Part shown: one piece after another, positions 17,184 to 27,437 of the stretch
Position numbering within the stretch: the first letter of the stretch is position 1
Layout of the letters: each line of letters begins with the position of its first letter
Source of the DNA: Gammaproteobacteria bacterium
GTDB taxonomy: Bacteria > Pseudomonadota > Gammaproteobacteria > SZUA-152
Assembly (NCBI GenBank): GCA_021647505.1
Contig: JAKIUN010000012.1
Location: 1 to 64,000 of the forward strand
Reading direction: 5' to 3'
Length of the DNA stretch: 64,000 nucleotides
The notes under the pieces: generated by a model
Seen by the model: only the letters and a program-made list of their open reading frames with translations
Told to the model about the DNA's origin: nothing
Database searches by the model: none
Translations under genes and position numbers: made by a program

Positions 17184-18026
17184 ATGGGGAGCCGTCAGGG
17201 TCAGTGCATTACAGTCATGTTGTTGGCGCTACTGTCTGGCGCCTGCACCACCCCTGCGGCGCGCAATGACTCGTTTGCTGCAGCTAATGGTTTTACGCGT
17301 CAGATTGTCACCGGGGCTGACTTTTCGCATCTTGTTTTTATGGCTAACAAGCGTGCTGACACCCGCAACGAAGAAAGTCTGTGGCATGTCTATATTGAAG
17401 GAGACGGCACCCCTTGGGTTCGGCGGCATGTTGTCGCCACTGATCCCACGTCAGCAGAGCCGCTGATGCTGCAATTAATGGCGCAGGATCCGTACCCAGC
17501 CATTTATCTGGGCAGGCCCTGCTATCACGGACTGGCCAGAGACTCGGCCTGCAACCCCTGGCTGTGGACCTATGGGCGCTATTCAGAGCAAGTCGTTGAG
17601 AGCATGAGCGCGGCATTGGCTTCATTAGTCAGTGAAAATGCCATTAGCTCTCTGGTGCTGATCGGTCATAGCGGGGGAGGGACGTTGGCCATGCTGCTTG
17701 CGGAGCGGGTGCCCCAGGCCCGGCTTGTTGTGACACTGGCCGGAAATCTGGACATAGACGCATGGACGGCTCGGCATGGTTATACAAAACTGGTGCATTC
17801 ATTAAATCCGGCCCATCGTCCATCTTTGCCACGTCATATTTATCAGTTGCACTATGTAGGTCGGGACGACAGCAACGTGCCACCGAAAATGCTTGAGGTC
17901 GCTGTCAGTCAACAAAGAAATGCCAAGGTGTTCGTGCTGGATGGTTTGAGACATGAGCATGGCTGGGGCGATTTTTGGGTGGAAATTCTACACAAAATAG
18001 ATATTGCGGAGAGGGATTATGAATAA
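17184..18026 (+). CDS. Alpha/beta hydrolase, probable envelope lipoprotein
   Basis: The 280-residue protein begins with a signal-type segment, TVMLLALLSGACTT, whose Cys could be lipidated although the lipobox is not canonical. The nucleophile elbow is IGHSGGG with Ser163 and a likely catalytic His is in GLRHEHGW. The Asp may be in HYVGRDDSN. Substrate is unknown; an esterase or lipase-like role is the usual reading. I take ATG 17184, because the open frame upstream runs through the dispersed palindrome. It overlaps the autotransporter gene by eight bases, so it belongs to the same operon. Confidence 0.8.
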   Translation: MGSRQGQCITVMLLALLSGACTTPAARNDSFAAANGFTRQIVTGADFSHLVFMANKRADTRNEESLWHVYIEGDGTPWVRRHVVATDPTSAEPLMLQLMAQDPYPAIYLGRPCYHGLARDSACNPWLWTYGRYSEQVVESMSAALASLVSENAISSLVLIGHSGGGTLAMLLAERVPQARLVVTLAGNLDIDAWTARHGYTKLVHSLNPAHRPSLPRHIYQLHYVGRDDSNVPPKMLEVAVSQQRNAKVFVLDGLRHEHGWGDFWVEILHKIDIAERDYE

Positions 18027-20529
18027 TCTCATAGGGTTATTTTCAAACGCTGAGGCTTGGAGATTCAGCAAGAAGTCTTTTTCTCTGCCGGCATTTTCAT
18101 TGAGCATATTTTCTCAGATGTTTCTGCTTATCCTAGGCTTTTGTGTGGTGAGAACAGGTTTGGCGGTGGAGCATGAGGGGCTTCGAATAACGGACATTGC
18201 GCAAGCTCCAGGTAACCCTGTTACATCCGGCGATATCGTACGCTATACGCTCATGGTGGAAAATACCGATGTCCAGAGATTTGCCGAAATTCGGATAACC
18301 TCGGCGGGACAAAATGCTAACGGCTCATTTACGTCGGATGAATGCTATGACGCGGGATACGGCACAGGTTTTTACTGCCCGGAAGGAATCAATGCCGGCC
18401 AGTCAATACAGTATACCTTTACCTGGCAGCCGCCCGAGGGACATCTCGACCTTGCATTTACTGTTGACTGTTCATCTAACTGCGTGGGGAATACTTACTC
18501 CGTTTCGACGAATGTCATCCAGCCCTCTCCGGGCACTATTCAATTTAGCAGCGCCGATTATCAGGTCAGCGAAGAAGACGGCCGGGCGGCAATAACGGTG
18601 ACGCGAACCGGTGGCAGCGCAGGTGCGTTGTGGGTTCGCGTATTGGCGGGTGGAGAGGGCGACACGGCGACAACGGCGGATTATTCCTTCCAGATGACAG
18701 AGGCGCCTGATGTACTCAGTTGGTCTGATGGCGACATGGCGACTAAAACCTTGAACATCGATATTGTGGCCGATTCACTGGTGGAGGGAGACGAAACCCT
18801 AACCCTTACGCTACAAGACCTACCCCTCGGACAATCAGAAGGCACAGAAAAAAATGCCGCTGCAGAGAGAGTCGGAAATGTACAAGCCAATGCGATAGGC
18901 AGCCTCAGTCAGGCAACGTTAACCATCAAGGACTCAACGATCGACCCGCCGGCGGTGGATCAGATCAAGGCCATTTCCGGCAATGATCAGCGAGGTGCAC
19001 CGGAAGACATCCTGGCACCCTTTGTTATCACTGCCGTCGATGCCTCAGGGAATCCCGTTGCTGGGGTGTCTGTTGACTGGGAAGTCTTGCCTGCGAGTGG
19101 GGGGACGCTAGAACAGACACGGCCAACGGTGACCGATGCCGATGGCCGATCCAGTAACACACTGACTCTGGATATATTTGACCGCCTGATTGTAAAGGCT
19201 ACTGTGGGCTCGGATTTTGTCACTTTTGTGGTCAATGGTGGCATCGCTGAGCAGCCAGGGCTCACGGGAAATCAGCGCTCCGTGGCAAGGGCGATGGATA
19301 CCATGTGCCTCGCCCTGAAGAAAATGGCAGGAGCGGAAGAAGTGTTGAGTTCCGGGCAGGGAGACTTGCTGGCAACCTGCCGACGCCTGGAGGTCGATGA
19401 TCCGGGGGTGGTTGCTGCGAATCTGGATCTCCTGGCCCACGAGGAGGTATCGGCCCAGGGCCGGGTTGTTATCGAGACTGCCAAGCTTCAGTCTGCGAGT
19501 ATCCACAGACGGCTGACGGCCCTGCGGGCTGGCGCGCGGGGTGTCAGTCTCTCGGGCCTGACGATCAACATCGATGGACAGACCCTGCCTGAATCCGTTG
19601 TTTCTGCGCTATTTGGCAGTGGGGCGCGAGGTGGCTCGGCGGGTGAGGAGGCGCAGGGTATTGCCAGCCGCTGGGGCGCCTTTATCAATGCCAATGTCAT
19701 TATCGGCGACAGGGATAAAACAGATCGGGGGACGGGGTTCGACTTCCGTGCCCGGGGGGTCACCGCCGGCGCCGACTACCGCATATCCGATGCACTGGTC
19801 GTGGGTAGCGCCTTGGGTTATGCCAGCAAGGATTCCGATTTTAAAGGCGATGCCGGTAATCTGGAGATGGACAGTTGGCATCTGGCGGCCTACGGCAGCT
19901 ACTACCAGTCAGAAAGATTCTATTTGGATGGTCTGCTCAGACTGGGCAGAAATAATATCGATACCGACCGCCGAATCAATTTGCCGGGTGATCCCCAGCA
20001 GGAGGGCGTAGGCAGTACGACCGGCTGGGAATATGCCTTTAGTCTGAGTGGCGGCTATGAATATAGCCGCAATGCGTTGACTGCCGGCCCCTATGGGCGG
20101 TTGGGATTTATTCAGACCTCTATTGATGGTTACACGGAGTCAGCCTCGAATCCCGGTGGTGCGGGTGCCGGCTCGATATTGGTGATTGATGATCAGGATG
20201 TGGATTCCATAACAGCGGTACTGGGTGGCCAGGTCACTTACGCGATCAGTGCCCGTAATGCGGTGTATCTATTGCAGATCAATGGTGAGTGGGAGCATGA
20301 GTTTACAGATAATTCACGCGCCATCGCTGCGCAATTTGTCTATGACCCGACTCGCACCAGTTTTGATATTCGCTCGGACAATCCCGACCGGAACTACTTT
20401 AACCTGGGCCTGGGTGTGACGGCGGTTTTCGCCAATGGCCGGTCAGGATTTCTTCATTATGAAAGCCGGTTGGGACAGGATAATGTCCGGCAGTACTGGA
20501 TCAATGGGGGTATCAGGATAGAGTTATAG
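18019..20529 (+). CDS. Autotransporter with Calx-beta and Ig-like passenger
   Basis: The 836-residue outer-membrane protein has a long N-terminal signal or anchor (about 25-50). A repeat-like extracellular region (VENTDV...) follows, then a Calx-beta domain (about 174-271, ADYQVSEEDGRAAITVTRTG) and a Big-1-like Ig domain (about 328-395, VDASGNPVAGVSVDWEV). The C-terminal autotransporter beta-barrel covers about 548-836, with alternating aromatic strands. The last residues are GGIRIEL, not the usual terminal Phe or Trp. ATG 18019 follows GGAGAGGG; an upstream TTG at 18004 is less likely. It is probably a surface adhesin or sensor, and could be a target of the caspase-like protease. Confidence 0.85.
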   Translation: MNNLIGLFSNAEAWRFSKKSFSLPAFSLSIFSQMFLLILGFCVVRTGLAVEHEGLRITDIAQAPGNPVTSGDIVRYTLMVENTDVQRFAEIRITSAGQNANGSFTSDECYDAGYGTGFYCPEGINAGQSIQYTFTWQPPEGHLDLAFTVDCSSNCVGNTYSVSTNVIQPSPGTIQFSSADYQVSEEDGRAAITVTRTGGSAGALWVRVLAGGEGDTATTADYSFQMTEAPDVLSWSDGDMATKTLNIDIVADSLVEGDETLTLTLQDLPLGQSEGTEKNAAAERVGNVQANAIGSLSQATLTIKDSTIDPPAVDQIKAISGNDQRGAPEDILAPFVITAVDASGNPVAGVSVDWEVLPASGGTLEQTRPTVTDADGRSSNTLTLDIFDRLIVKATVGSDFVTFVVNGGIAEQPGLTGNQRSVARAMDTMCLALKKMAGAEEVLSSGQGDLLATCRRLEVDDPGVVAANLDLLAHEEVSAQGRVVIETAKLQSASIHRRLTALRAGARGVSLSGLTINIDGQTLPESVVSALFGSGARGGSAGEEAQGIASRWGAFINANVIIGDRDKTDRGTGFDFRARGVTAGADYRISDALVVGSALGYASKDSDFKGDAGNLEMDSWHLAAYGSYYQSERFYLDGLLRLGRNNIDTDRRINLPGDPQQEGVGSTTGWEYAFSLSGGYEYSRNALTAGPYGRLGFIQTSIDGYTESASNPGGAGAGSILVIDDQDVDSITAVLGGQVTYAISARNAVYLLQINGEWEHEFTDNSRAIAAQFVYDPTRTSFDIRSDNPDRNYFNLGLGVTAVFANGRSGFLHYESRLGQDNVRQYWINGGIRIEL

Positions 20530-20593
20530 TGCTGCAAAAAATAAGTGCAGGCAGGGCTGTCAACATAATTGTTATGGAATGAAGGTGTGTTTG

Positions 20594-21172
20594 ATGAAAA
20601 TTGTGCTGCTTCGGCATGGTAGGCCTGAAATGGAAGCGCCAGGTAAATTAAAAGCAAGCGAGCTTCATCGATGGATAAACTCTTATAATTCCGCCGGAAT
20701 TCATCAAAATAGTCAACCTTCAGCTGGCGCTCTTAAATTGGCAAAAAAGTGTAAGGTGGTGGTATGCAGTGATTTGCCTCGCTCTATAGAGTCTGCGGAG
20801 TTGCTTGGTATCGAGAAAATTGATTACACCGATCCGTTATTTAGGGAAATGGGATTGCCCTACGCAAATTGGCCTACCCCAAAAGCACCCCCGCTTTTTT
20901 GGGCAGGCATATTTCGGTTGCTTTGGTTCTGTGGGTATTCCTCCAATGGTGAGGCATTTTCATTGGCAAAGCGCAGGGCTCTAAAAGGTGCGGATAAGCT
21001 GGAAGTTATAGCAAAAGATAAAGGCTCAGTCCTTCATGTTGGGCATGGATTCATGAACAGATATATTTCTAAAGCCCTTCTTGCAAAAGGCTGGGTTGGC
21101 CCTCAATCAGCGGGTAGAAAATATTGGGAGTTTGGGGTTTATAAATACCACACTAGCTCCTGCGATGGATGA
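20594..21172 (+). CDS. Histidine phosphatase family protein
   Basis: The 192-residue protein has the phosphoglycerate-mutase-type motif LLRHGRPE at the start and a second His in HVGHGFMNR. It should remove phosphate from a small molecule or protein through a phospho-His intermediate; the substrate is unknown. Base composition is lower in GC than the flanking dxs and ispA genes, suggesting transfer. It is the last gene of the accessory block and overlaps the 3' end of convergent ispA by 20 bases. Whether it works with the kinase is open. Confidence 0.8.
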   Translation: MKIVLLRHGRPEMEAPGKLKASELHRWINSYNSAGIHQNSQPSAGALKLAKKCKVVVCSDLPRSIESAELLGIEKIDYTDPLFREMGLPYANWPTPKAPPLFWAGIFRLLWFCGYSSNGEAFSLAKRRALKGADKLEVIAKDKGSVLHVGHGFMNRYISKALLAKGWVGPQSAGRKYWEFGVYKYHTSSCDG

Positions 21173-22043
21173 TGTACTCAGCGATATCGCGCAGGGGTTG
21201 CCCGGCACCACCCAGCGGCGCGAGACTGTCCAGCGCCTCCTGATGCAGGTCGCGGGCCATGTGCTTGGCCTCGTCCATGCCTACCAGCGCTGGGTAGGTG
21301 GGCTTGCAGCCAGCCTGGTCGCTGCCCTGTGGCTTGCCGAGGGTGGCGGTATCTCCCTCAATGTCGAGGATGTCGTCGCGGATCTGGAAGGCCAGCCCCA
21401 TGCATTTGGCGTAGTGATCCAGCTGCTCCAGCAGCATCGTGTCGCTGCCAGGCTGGCTGAGGGCGCCGAGGCGCACGCTGGCACGGATCAGTGCGCCGGT
21501 CTTGTGGATGTGCATGTCTTCCAGCTCGGCGAGCGTAATCTCACGGCCGGCGGCGGCAAGGTCGATAGCCTGGCCGCCGGCCATGCCGCGTGAACCCGAG
21601 GCCAGGGCCAGGGTTTCTACCATCTGCAGGCGCCGGGCAGGATCGTCGAGCATTTGCGGGTCGTGGGCGAGGATATAAAAGGCCAGCGATTGCAGGGCAT
21701 CGCCCACCAGCATCGCGGTGGCCTCATCGAAGGCGATGTGGGTGGTGGGCTTGCCGCGACGCAGGTCGTCGTCGTCCATGGCGGGAAGATCGTCATGCGC
21801 CAGCGAATAGACATGGATCAGCTCCAGTGCACAGGCCGGACCGTCGAGCCGGGCCAGCGGTGCTCCGAGGGCTACGCCGGTCATGTAGGCCAGCGCCGGG
21901 CGGATGCGCTTGCCGCCGTCCAGTGACGCGTAGCGCATGGCCTCGTGCAGGCGGCTGGGCAGAATCCGGGCTGCGGGCAGCCAATGCTGCAGGGCCTGTT
22001 CGGTACGGGCCTGATAGGTGCTCAGTAGTGTCGACAGACTCAT
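21153..22043 (-). CDS. ispA: Farnesyl/geranylgeranyl diphosphate synthase
   Basis: IspA condenses dimethylallyl or geranyl diphosphate with isopentenyl diphosphate. The 296-residue protein carries both aspartate-rich motifs, DDLPAMDDDDLRRG and QIRDDILDIEGD, and the GGKRIRPAL region. Its ATG overlaps the xseB stop as ATGA, so the two are co-translated. In related genomes dxs follows immediately; here dxs is displaced by about 8 kb. Confidence 0.95.
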   Translation of the reverse strand: MSLSTLLSTYQARTEQALQHWLPAARILPSRLHEAMRYASLDGGKRIRPALAYMTGVALGAPLARLDGPACALELIHVYSLAHDDLPAMDDDDLRRGKPTTHIAFDEATAMLVGDALQSLAFYILAHDPQMLDDPARRLQMVETLALASGSRGMAGGQAIDLAAAGREITLAELEDMHIHKTGALIRASVRLGALSQPGSDTMLLEQLDHYAKCMGLAFQIRDDILDIEGDTATLGKPQGSDQAGCKPTYPALVGMDEAKHMARDLHQEALDSLAPLGGAGQPLRDIAEYIIHRRS

Positions 22044-22279
22044 GACTTCGCTGGCGACTCGAAATCCACCGCCCCGGTGTCCTTGTCCAGCAGAATTTGT
22101 ACCTTCTGCTCGGCCTCTTGCAGGGCGGCCTGGCAGGCGCGGGTCAGTTCGATGCCACGCTCGAAATCTTGTAGCGATGCCTCCAGGCTGGTCTCTCCCT
22201 GTTCCATGCGATCCACCAGTATTTCCAACTCGGCGAGCGCGGATTCAAAATCGAAGGTCTTGGTCTTTTTCTTTACCAC
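22040..22279 (-). CDS. xseB: Exodeoxyribonuclease VII small subunit
   Basis: This 79-residue helical protein forms ExoVII with XseA, whose gene is at 50.6-52.0 kb, and degrades single-stranded DNA. The family core FDFESALAELEILVDRMEQG is followed by SLEASLQDFERGIELTRAC. I take the GTG at 22279, which gives the normal length. The open frame upstream to 22354 adds residues not found in the family. The stop overlaps ispA. Confidence 0.92.
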   Translation of the reverse strand: MVKKKTKTFDFESALAELEILVDRMEQGETSLEASLQDFERGIELTRACQAALQEAEQKVQILLDKDTGAVDFESPAKS

Positions 22280-22480
22280 GTTGTGTTTACCACGGTGATT
22301 TGTGCAGGGAGTACCAAGCTGGTACGGCCATTGTGTTTGAGGGCGTAAGCCCAAGTTTACCTGAGGCTACGTTACCTTTGCCTCCCGCAAGCGTCAAACG
22401 AATGTATTTCAATTACCACTTTCATCTGTGTGGAAAGCGGGCTAATCTTTTGGGGGAATTTCTACAGGAGAGAAGCTTTC

Positions 22481-22900
22481 ATGGCGCTCAAAGGCAGTAA
22501 GACCGCGCAGAACCTTAAAGATGCCTTCGCTGGCGAGTCACAGGCCAATCGTCGCTACCTCTACTTTGCCGCCAAGGCCGGCGTGGAGGGCTATAACGAC
22601 GTGGCGACGGTGTTTCGTTCCACCGCCGAGGGTGAGGCGGGTCATGCCCACGGCCATCTGGAGTATCTTGAAGAGGTAGGCGATCCCGCCACCGGCCTGC
22701 CTATCGGTTGTACCGATGACAACCTCAAGGCCGCCATTGCTGGTGAGACCTATGAGTATTCCGACATGTATCCTGGCATGGCGAAGACCGCCAGCGACGA
22801 AGGCTTTGATGAAATTGCCGACTGGTTTGAGACCCTGGCCAAGGCCGAGCGCTCCCATGCCAACCGCTTTCAGAAGGCGCTGGACACCCTTGATGATTGA
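22481..22900 (+). CDS. Rubrerythrin (erythrin-type, no rubredoxin domain)
   Basis: The 139-residue di-iron protein reduces peroxide in the cytoplasm. Iron-binding helices are visible as [42 protein letters not shown] and [11 protein letters not shown]. There is no CxxC rubredoxin domain, so an external electron donor is needed. ATG 22481 has AGGAGAG upstream. A DUF3501 gene follows closely; this pairing recurs in many proteobacteria. The 200-base gap to divergent xseB must hold both promoters. Confidence 0.93.
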   Translation: MALKGSKTAQNLKDAFAGESQANRRYLYFAAKAGVEGYNDVATVFRSTAEGEAGHAHGHLEYLEEVGDPATGLPIGCTDDNLKAAIAGETYEYSDMYPGMAKTASDEGFDEIADWFETLAKAERSHANRFQKALDTLDD

Positions 22901-22964
22901 GGGGCCTTGCCGTGGGGTGGCTGCTGTGCCATCCCGCAGTCCCCTGATTCTTTCGTCATACCCC

Positions 22965-23567
22965 ATGAAAAAACTGACCCGTGAAGACTTATTGAGTCTG
23001 GAGCAGTACGCCGTACAGCGTGCGCTGTTCCGTAACAGGGTGATTGCCCACAAGCGTATGCGCCGCATTGTGCTGGGCGATAACGCCTCCCTACATTTCG
23101 AAGATCGCCTCACCATTCAGTATCAGGTGCAGGAGATGCTGCGTATCGAGTGCATCTTCGAGGCAGATGAAATACAGGACGAGCTGGATACCTACAACCC
23201 GCTGATCCCCGATGGCGGCAATCTCAAGGCCACGCTGATGTTGGAATATGCCGATCCACAACAACGCCATGAAGCCCTGGCGGTGTTGGTGGGCATCGAG
23301 CATCAAATCTGGCTGCAGGTGATGGGGCATCCGGTGGTGCGGGCCATTGCCGATGAAGACCTGCCACGCAGCGACCCGTGCAAGACCTCCGCCGTACATT
23401 TTCTGCGCTTTGAACTCGAACCGGCCATGGTGACCTCGCTACGCCAGGGGATGACGTTGTCAATGGGCTGCAATCATCCGGCGTATCGTGTGCGCACAGA
23501 TGTCCTGCCGCCGGATATCCGCGTCTCGCTCGCCGGGGATCTGATGGATTCCTCTAGTGTACCGTAA
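22965..23567 (+). CDS. DUF3501 family protein
   Basis: The 200-residue protein matches the DUF3501 family in its opening MKKLTREDLLSLEQYAVQR and the segment DNASLHFEDRLTIQYQVQEML. The function of the family is not established. It commonly lies beside rubrerythrin and is inferred to help with oxidative stress. ATG 22965 is chosen because homology begins there. It is 64 bases after rubrerythrin and probably co-transcribed. Confidence 0.85.
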   Translation: MKKLTREDLLSLEQYAVQRALFRNRVIAHKRMRRIVLGDNASLHFEDRLTIQYQVQEMLRIECIFEADEIQDELDTYNPLIPDGGNLKATLMLEYADPQQRHEALAVLVGIEHQIWLQVMGHPVVRAIADEDLPRSDPCKTSAVHFLRFELEPAMVTSLRQGMTLSMGCNHPAYRVRTDVLPPDIRVSLAGDLMDSSSVP

Positions 23568-25550
<1,983 letters not shown>

Positions 25551-25585
25551 TACACTGCCATCAAGCCGTCACTGGAGGTTGATTT

Positions 25586-25762
25586 ATGTCAACAGTAAAG
25601 CAAGACGTGAAAGAACTCATCGATCATCTACCCGAAGATGCCAGCATCGAGGATATTCAATACCACCTCTATGTATTGGAAAAGATCCGCCGGGGGCAGG
25701 CGGATATCCGCAATGGACGACATTTCAGCAGAAAGGAAGCCAAGGAGCGGCTAAATGTGTAG
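25586..25762 (+). CDS. Small antitoxin of a RelE/ParE-type pair
   Basis: The 58-residue protein starts MSTVKQDVKELIDHLPED and resembles the short antitoxins found ahead of RelE/ParE toxins. Its last codon and stop fall inside a REP sequence (TGTAGGTTGGGG), so the original C-terminus may have been cut or replaced. The cognate toxin appears as a 5'-truncated remnant at 26491-26733, beyond an inserted RAYT/REP element. GGAGGT precedes the ATG. Confidence 0.7.
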   Translation: MSTVKQDVKELIDHLPEDASIEDIQYHLYVLEKIRRGQADIRNGRHFSRKEAKERLNV

Positions 25763-25788
25763 GTTGGGGTGAGGAACGAACCCCAACA
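25758..25788. repeat. REP flanking RAYT, left copy
   Basis: TGTAGGTTGGGGTGAGG pairs with CGAACCCCAACA as an imperfect hairpin. An inverted copy lies after the RAYT gene at 26359-26389. Inverted REPs flanking a RAYT form the mobile unit known as a REPtron or BIME. Confidence 0.85.
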
Positions 25789-25819
25789 AGGGCGGCGAAA
25801 AAACTCATGGAGATGAGGA

Positions 25820-26353
25820 ATGCACTATCGACGGAGCGATATCGCAGGCGGAACGTATTTCTTTACTGTAAACCTGGCGGAACGGGAACGCACATTATTG
25901 ACTGGTTACGCGAACATCTTACGCGAAGTAATACGCACGGTGAAAGAGAGGCGACCCTTCGATATCGACGCCATGGTTGTTCTCCCCGATCATTTGCATA
26001 TGTTGTGGACATTGCCTGATGGCGACCATGATTTTGCCACCCGGTTGATGTTGATAAAGGCGGGCTTTTCCCGCTCGATGGACAAGGGTGAACCCCAGGG
26101 CGCAAGCCGCTTGTCCAAGGGTGAACGCGGAATATGGCAACGACGGTATTGGGAGCACCTGATTCGGGATGAACGGGATTTTGAAAATCACGTGAATTAT
26201 ATTCATTACAACCCGGTAAAACATGGCCATGTCGAGCGCGCAGTAGATTGGAAGTTTTCGAGTATTCATTGTTATATCAAGACCGGGATTTTGAGTGAGG
26301 ATTGGGGTTGTGGTGAGGCTGTCTCCGAAAGCGGTGAATTTGGCGAGCGTTGA
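25820..26353 (+). CDS. REP-associated tyrosine transposase (RAYT)
   Basis: The 177-residue Y1/HUH single-strand nuclease mobilises REP sequences. The N-terminus MHYRRSDIAGGTYFFTVNL, the HUH motif in VVLPDHLHMLWTLP, SKGERGIWQRRYWEHLIRDE and the Tyr-bearing helix DFENHVNYIHYNPVKHG are all intact, so it may be active. Inverted REPs lie on both sides. The unit interrupts a toxin-antitoxin pair. A closely related but dead copy lies at 27438-27794. Confidence 0.93.
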   Translation: MHYRRSDIAGGTYFFTVNLAERERTLLTGYANILREVIRTVKERRPFDIDAMVVLPDHLHMLWTLPDGDHDFATRLMLIKAGFSRSMDKGEPQGASRLSKGERGIWQRRYWEHLIRDERDFENHVNYIHYNPVKHGHVERAVDWKFSSIHCYIKTGILSEDWGCGEAVSESGEFGER

Positions 26354-26358
26354 TGAAA

Positions 26359-26389
26359 TTGTTGGGGTTCGTTCCTCACCCCAACCTAC
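26359..26389. repeat. REP flanking RAYT, right inverted copy
   Basis: TTGTTGGGGTTCGTTCC and CACCCCAACCTAC form the inverse of the left REP at 25758-25788, with only minor changes. Confidence 0.85.
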
Positions 26390-26404
26390 GGAGAAATACC
26401 AGAA

Positions 26405-26489
26405 TGTAGGTTGATGAGCGCAGCGAACCCCAACGCGGTGGTCGATAAAGGAAGAATGTTGGGGTTCATGATGTTCATCCCAACCTACG
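26405..26489. repeat. Further REP pair (BIME)
   Basis: A second head-to-head pair has TGTAGGTTGATGAGCG with CGAACCCCAACG, then TGTTGGGGTTCATGATG with CATCCCAACCTACGG. It ends two bases before the surviving toxin sequence resumes, so it marks the right edge of the insertion. Confidence 0.8.
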
Positions 26490-26490
26490 G

Positions 26491-26733
26491 GCTGAGTTCA
26501 TTGCCCGTGATTCACCAACCCATGCACGGCAGGTTGTCGAACGACTCTTCGAGTTGAGTGATGCCATCGTTGACCAGCCAAAGGCTGGTCGTGTCGTTCC
26601 GGAACTTGGAAATGCAGATATCCGTGAGCGCTTCCTGTACAGCTATCGTTTGATTTATGAAATGAGTAGCGGAGTGATCTCCATCTTGGCAGTCATTCAT
26701 GGCAAACGTTTGCTGAAGGAGAGGTTTGACTAG
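26491..26733 (+). pseudogene. RelE/ParE-family toxin, 5' end lost
   Basis: The open frame resumes as AEFIARDSPTHARQVVERLF, then GRVVPELGNADIRERFLYSY, YEMSSGVISILAVIHGKR and LLKERFD-stop. This is the body and C-terminus of a ParE/RelE toxin that normally starts about 17 residues earlier. The missing start lies where the RAYT/REP unit was inserted. The upstream antitoxin remains. The toxin should not be expressed from its own start, which would make the pair non-functional. Confidence 0.85.
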
Positions 26734-26807
26734 GGGGTGGTACCTACCTCAGTCTACGGGCTATTTTCTGGTGTGAGGCATACAGCCTGTAGTGAGAGAA
26801 AGGTGAA

Positions 26808-27374
26808 ATGGATCGCAATACGTACCGAGGGCGGCTGGAACGCTGGAATGATGACAAGGGTTTTGGTTTTGTCCGGCCAGAGAATTCATCCAAGGACATT
26901 TTCATTCACATATCGGCCTTGAAGAACGTGAGTCGTCGGCCCGTTGTCGGAGATGTGATTTCTTTTCGCGTGGAAACGGATGACAAGGGCAAATTCCGGG
27001 CAGCCAATGCAACAATTGCTGGTATTCCGATCATCAAACCCAGATCGGCAAAGATACGCGGGAAGAGAAAGAAAGGACGTTCATCCCCATTCTCTGGATT
27101 GGTTCTGCTTGTGGTGATCGGTGTTACTGGTTATGCCGGGTTTGACAGCTGGAAATCCCGGCAGGCTGTGGCGGTAAGCAATGCCGGGGCCATTGTGGAG
27201 CCTGTTCCCGAAAAGCGAGACAATGCTGAGGGCTATCAATGCGACGGCAGAACGCATTGTTCACAGATGACGTCTTGTGAAGAGGCTAAATTTTTCATCC
27301 GCAATTGCCCTAATACAAAGATGGATGGAGATGGTGATAGGGTGCCCTGTGAACATCAGTTTTGCGGCCGCTAG
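26808..27374 (+). CDS. Cold-shock domain protein with TM and excalibur domain
   Basis: The 188-residue protein has an N-terminal cold-shock domain (about 1-68: GRLERWNDDKGFGFVRPE, KDIFIHISAL). A basic linker (GKRKKGRSS) and one membrane segment (about 98-114) follow. The C-terminal excalibur-type Ca-binding/Cys-rich domain has YQCDGRTHCSQMTSCEEA, NCPNTKMDGDGDRVPCE and a final Cys pair. The topology would put a nucleic-acid-binding domain in the cytoplasm and the Cys-rich domain outside. AGGTG precedes ATG 26808. Its role is unknown; related fusions occur in many proteobacteria. Confidence 0.85.
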   Translation: MDRNTYRGRLERWNDDKGFGFVRPENSSKDIFIHISALKNVSRRPVVGDVISFRVETDDKGKFRAANATIAGIPIIKPRSAKIRGKRKKGRSSPFSGLVLLVVIGVTGYAGFDSWKSRQAVAVSNAGAIVEPVPEKRDNAEGYQCDGRTHCSQMTSCEEAKFFIRNCPNTKMDGDGDRVPCEHQFCGR

Positions 27375-27404
27375 TGTAGGTTGGGGTGAGAAACGAACCC
27401 CAAC
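27375..27404. repeat. REP ahead of the dead RAYT copy
   Basis: TGTAGGTTGGGGTGAG and AACGAACCCCAACA match the left REP of the intact RAYT with one or two changes. It starts directly after the stop codon of the cold-shock gene. Confidence 0.85.
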
Positions 27405-27437
27405 ATTTTCAAGCCGGAAAACTCATGGAGATGAGAG

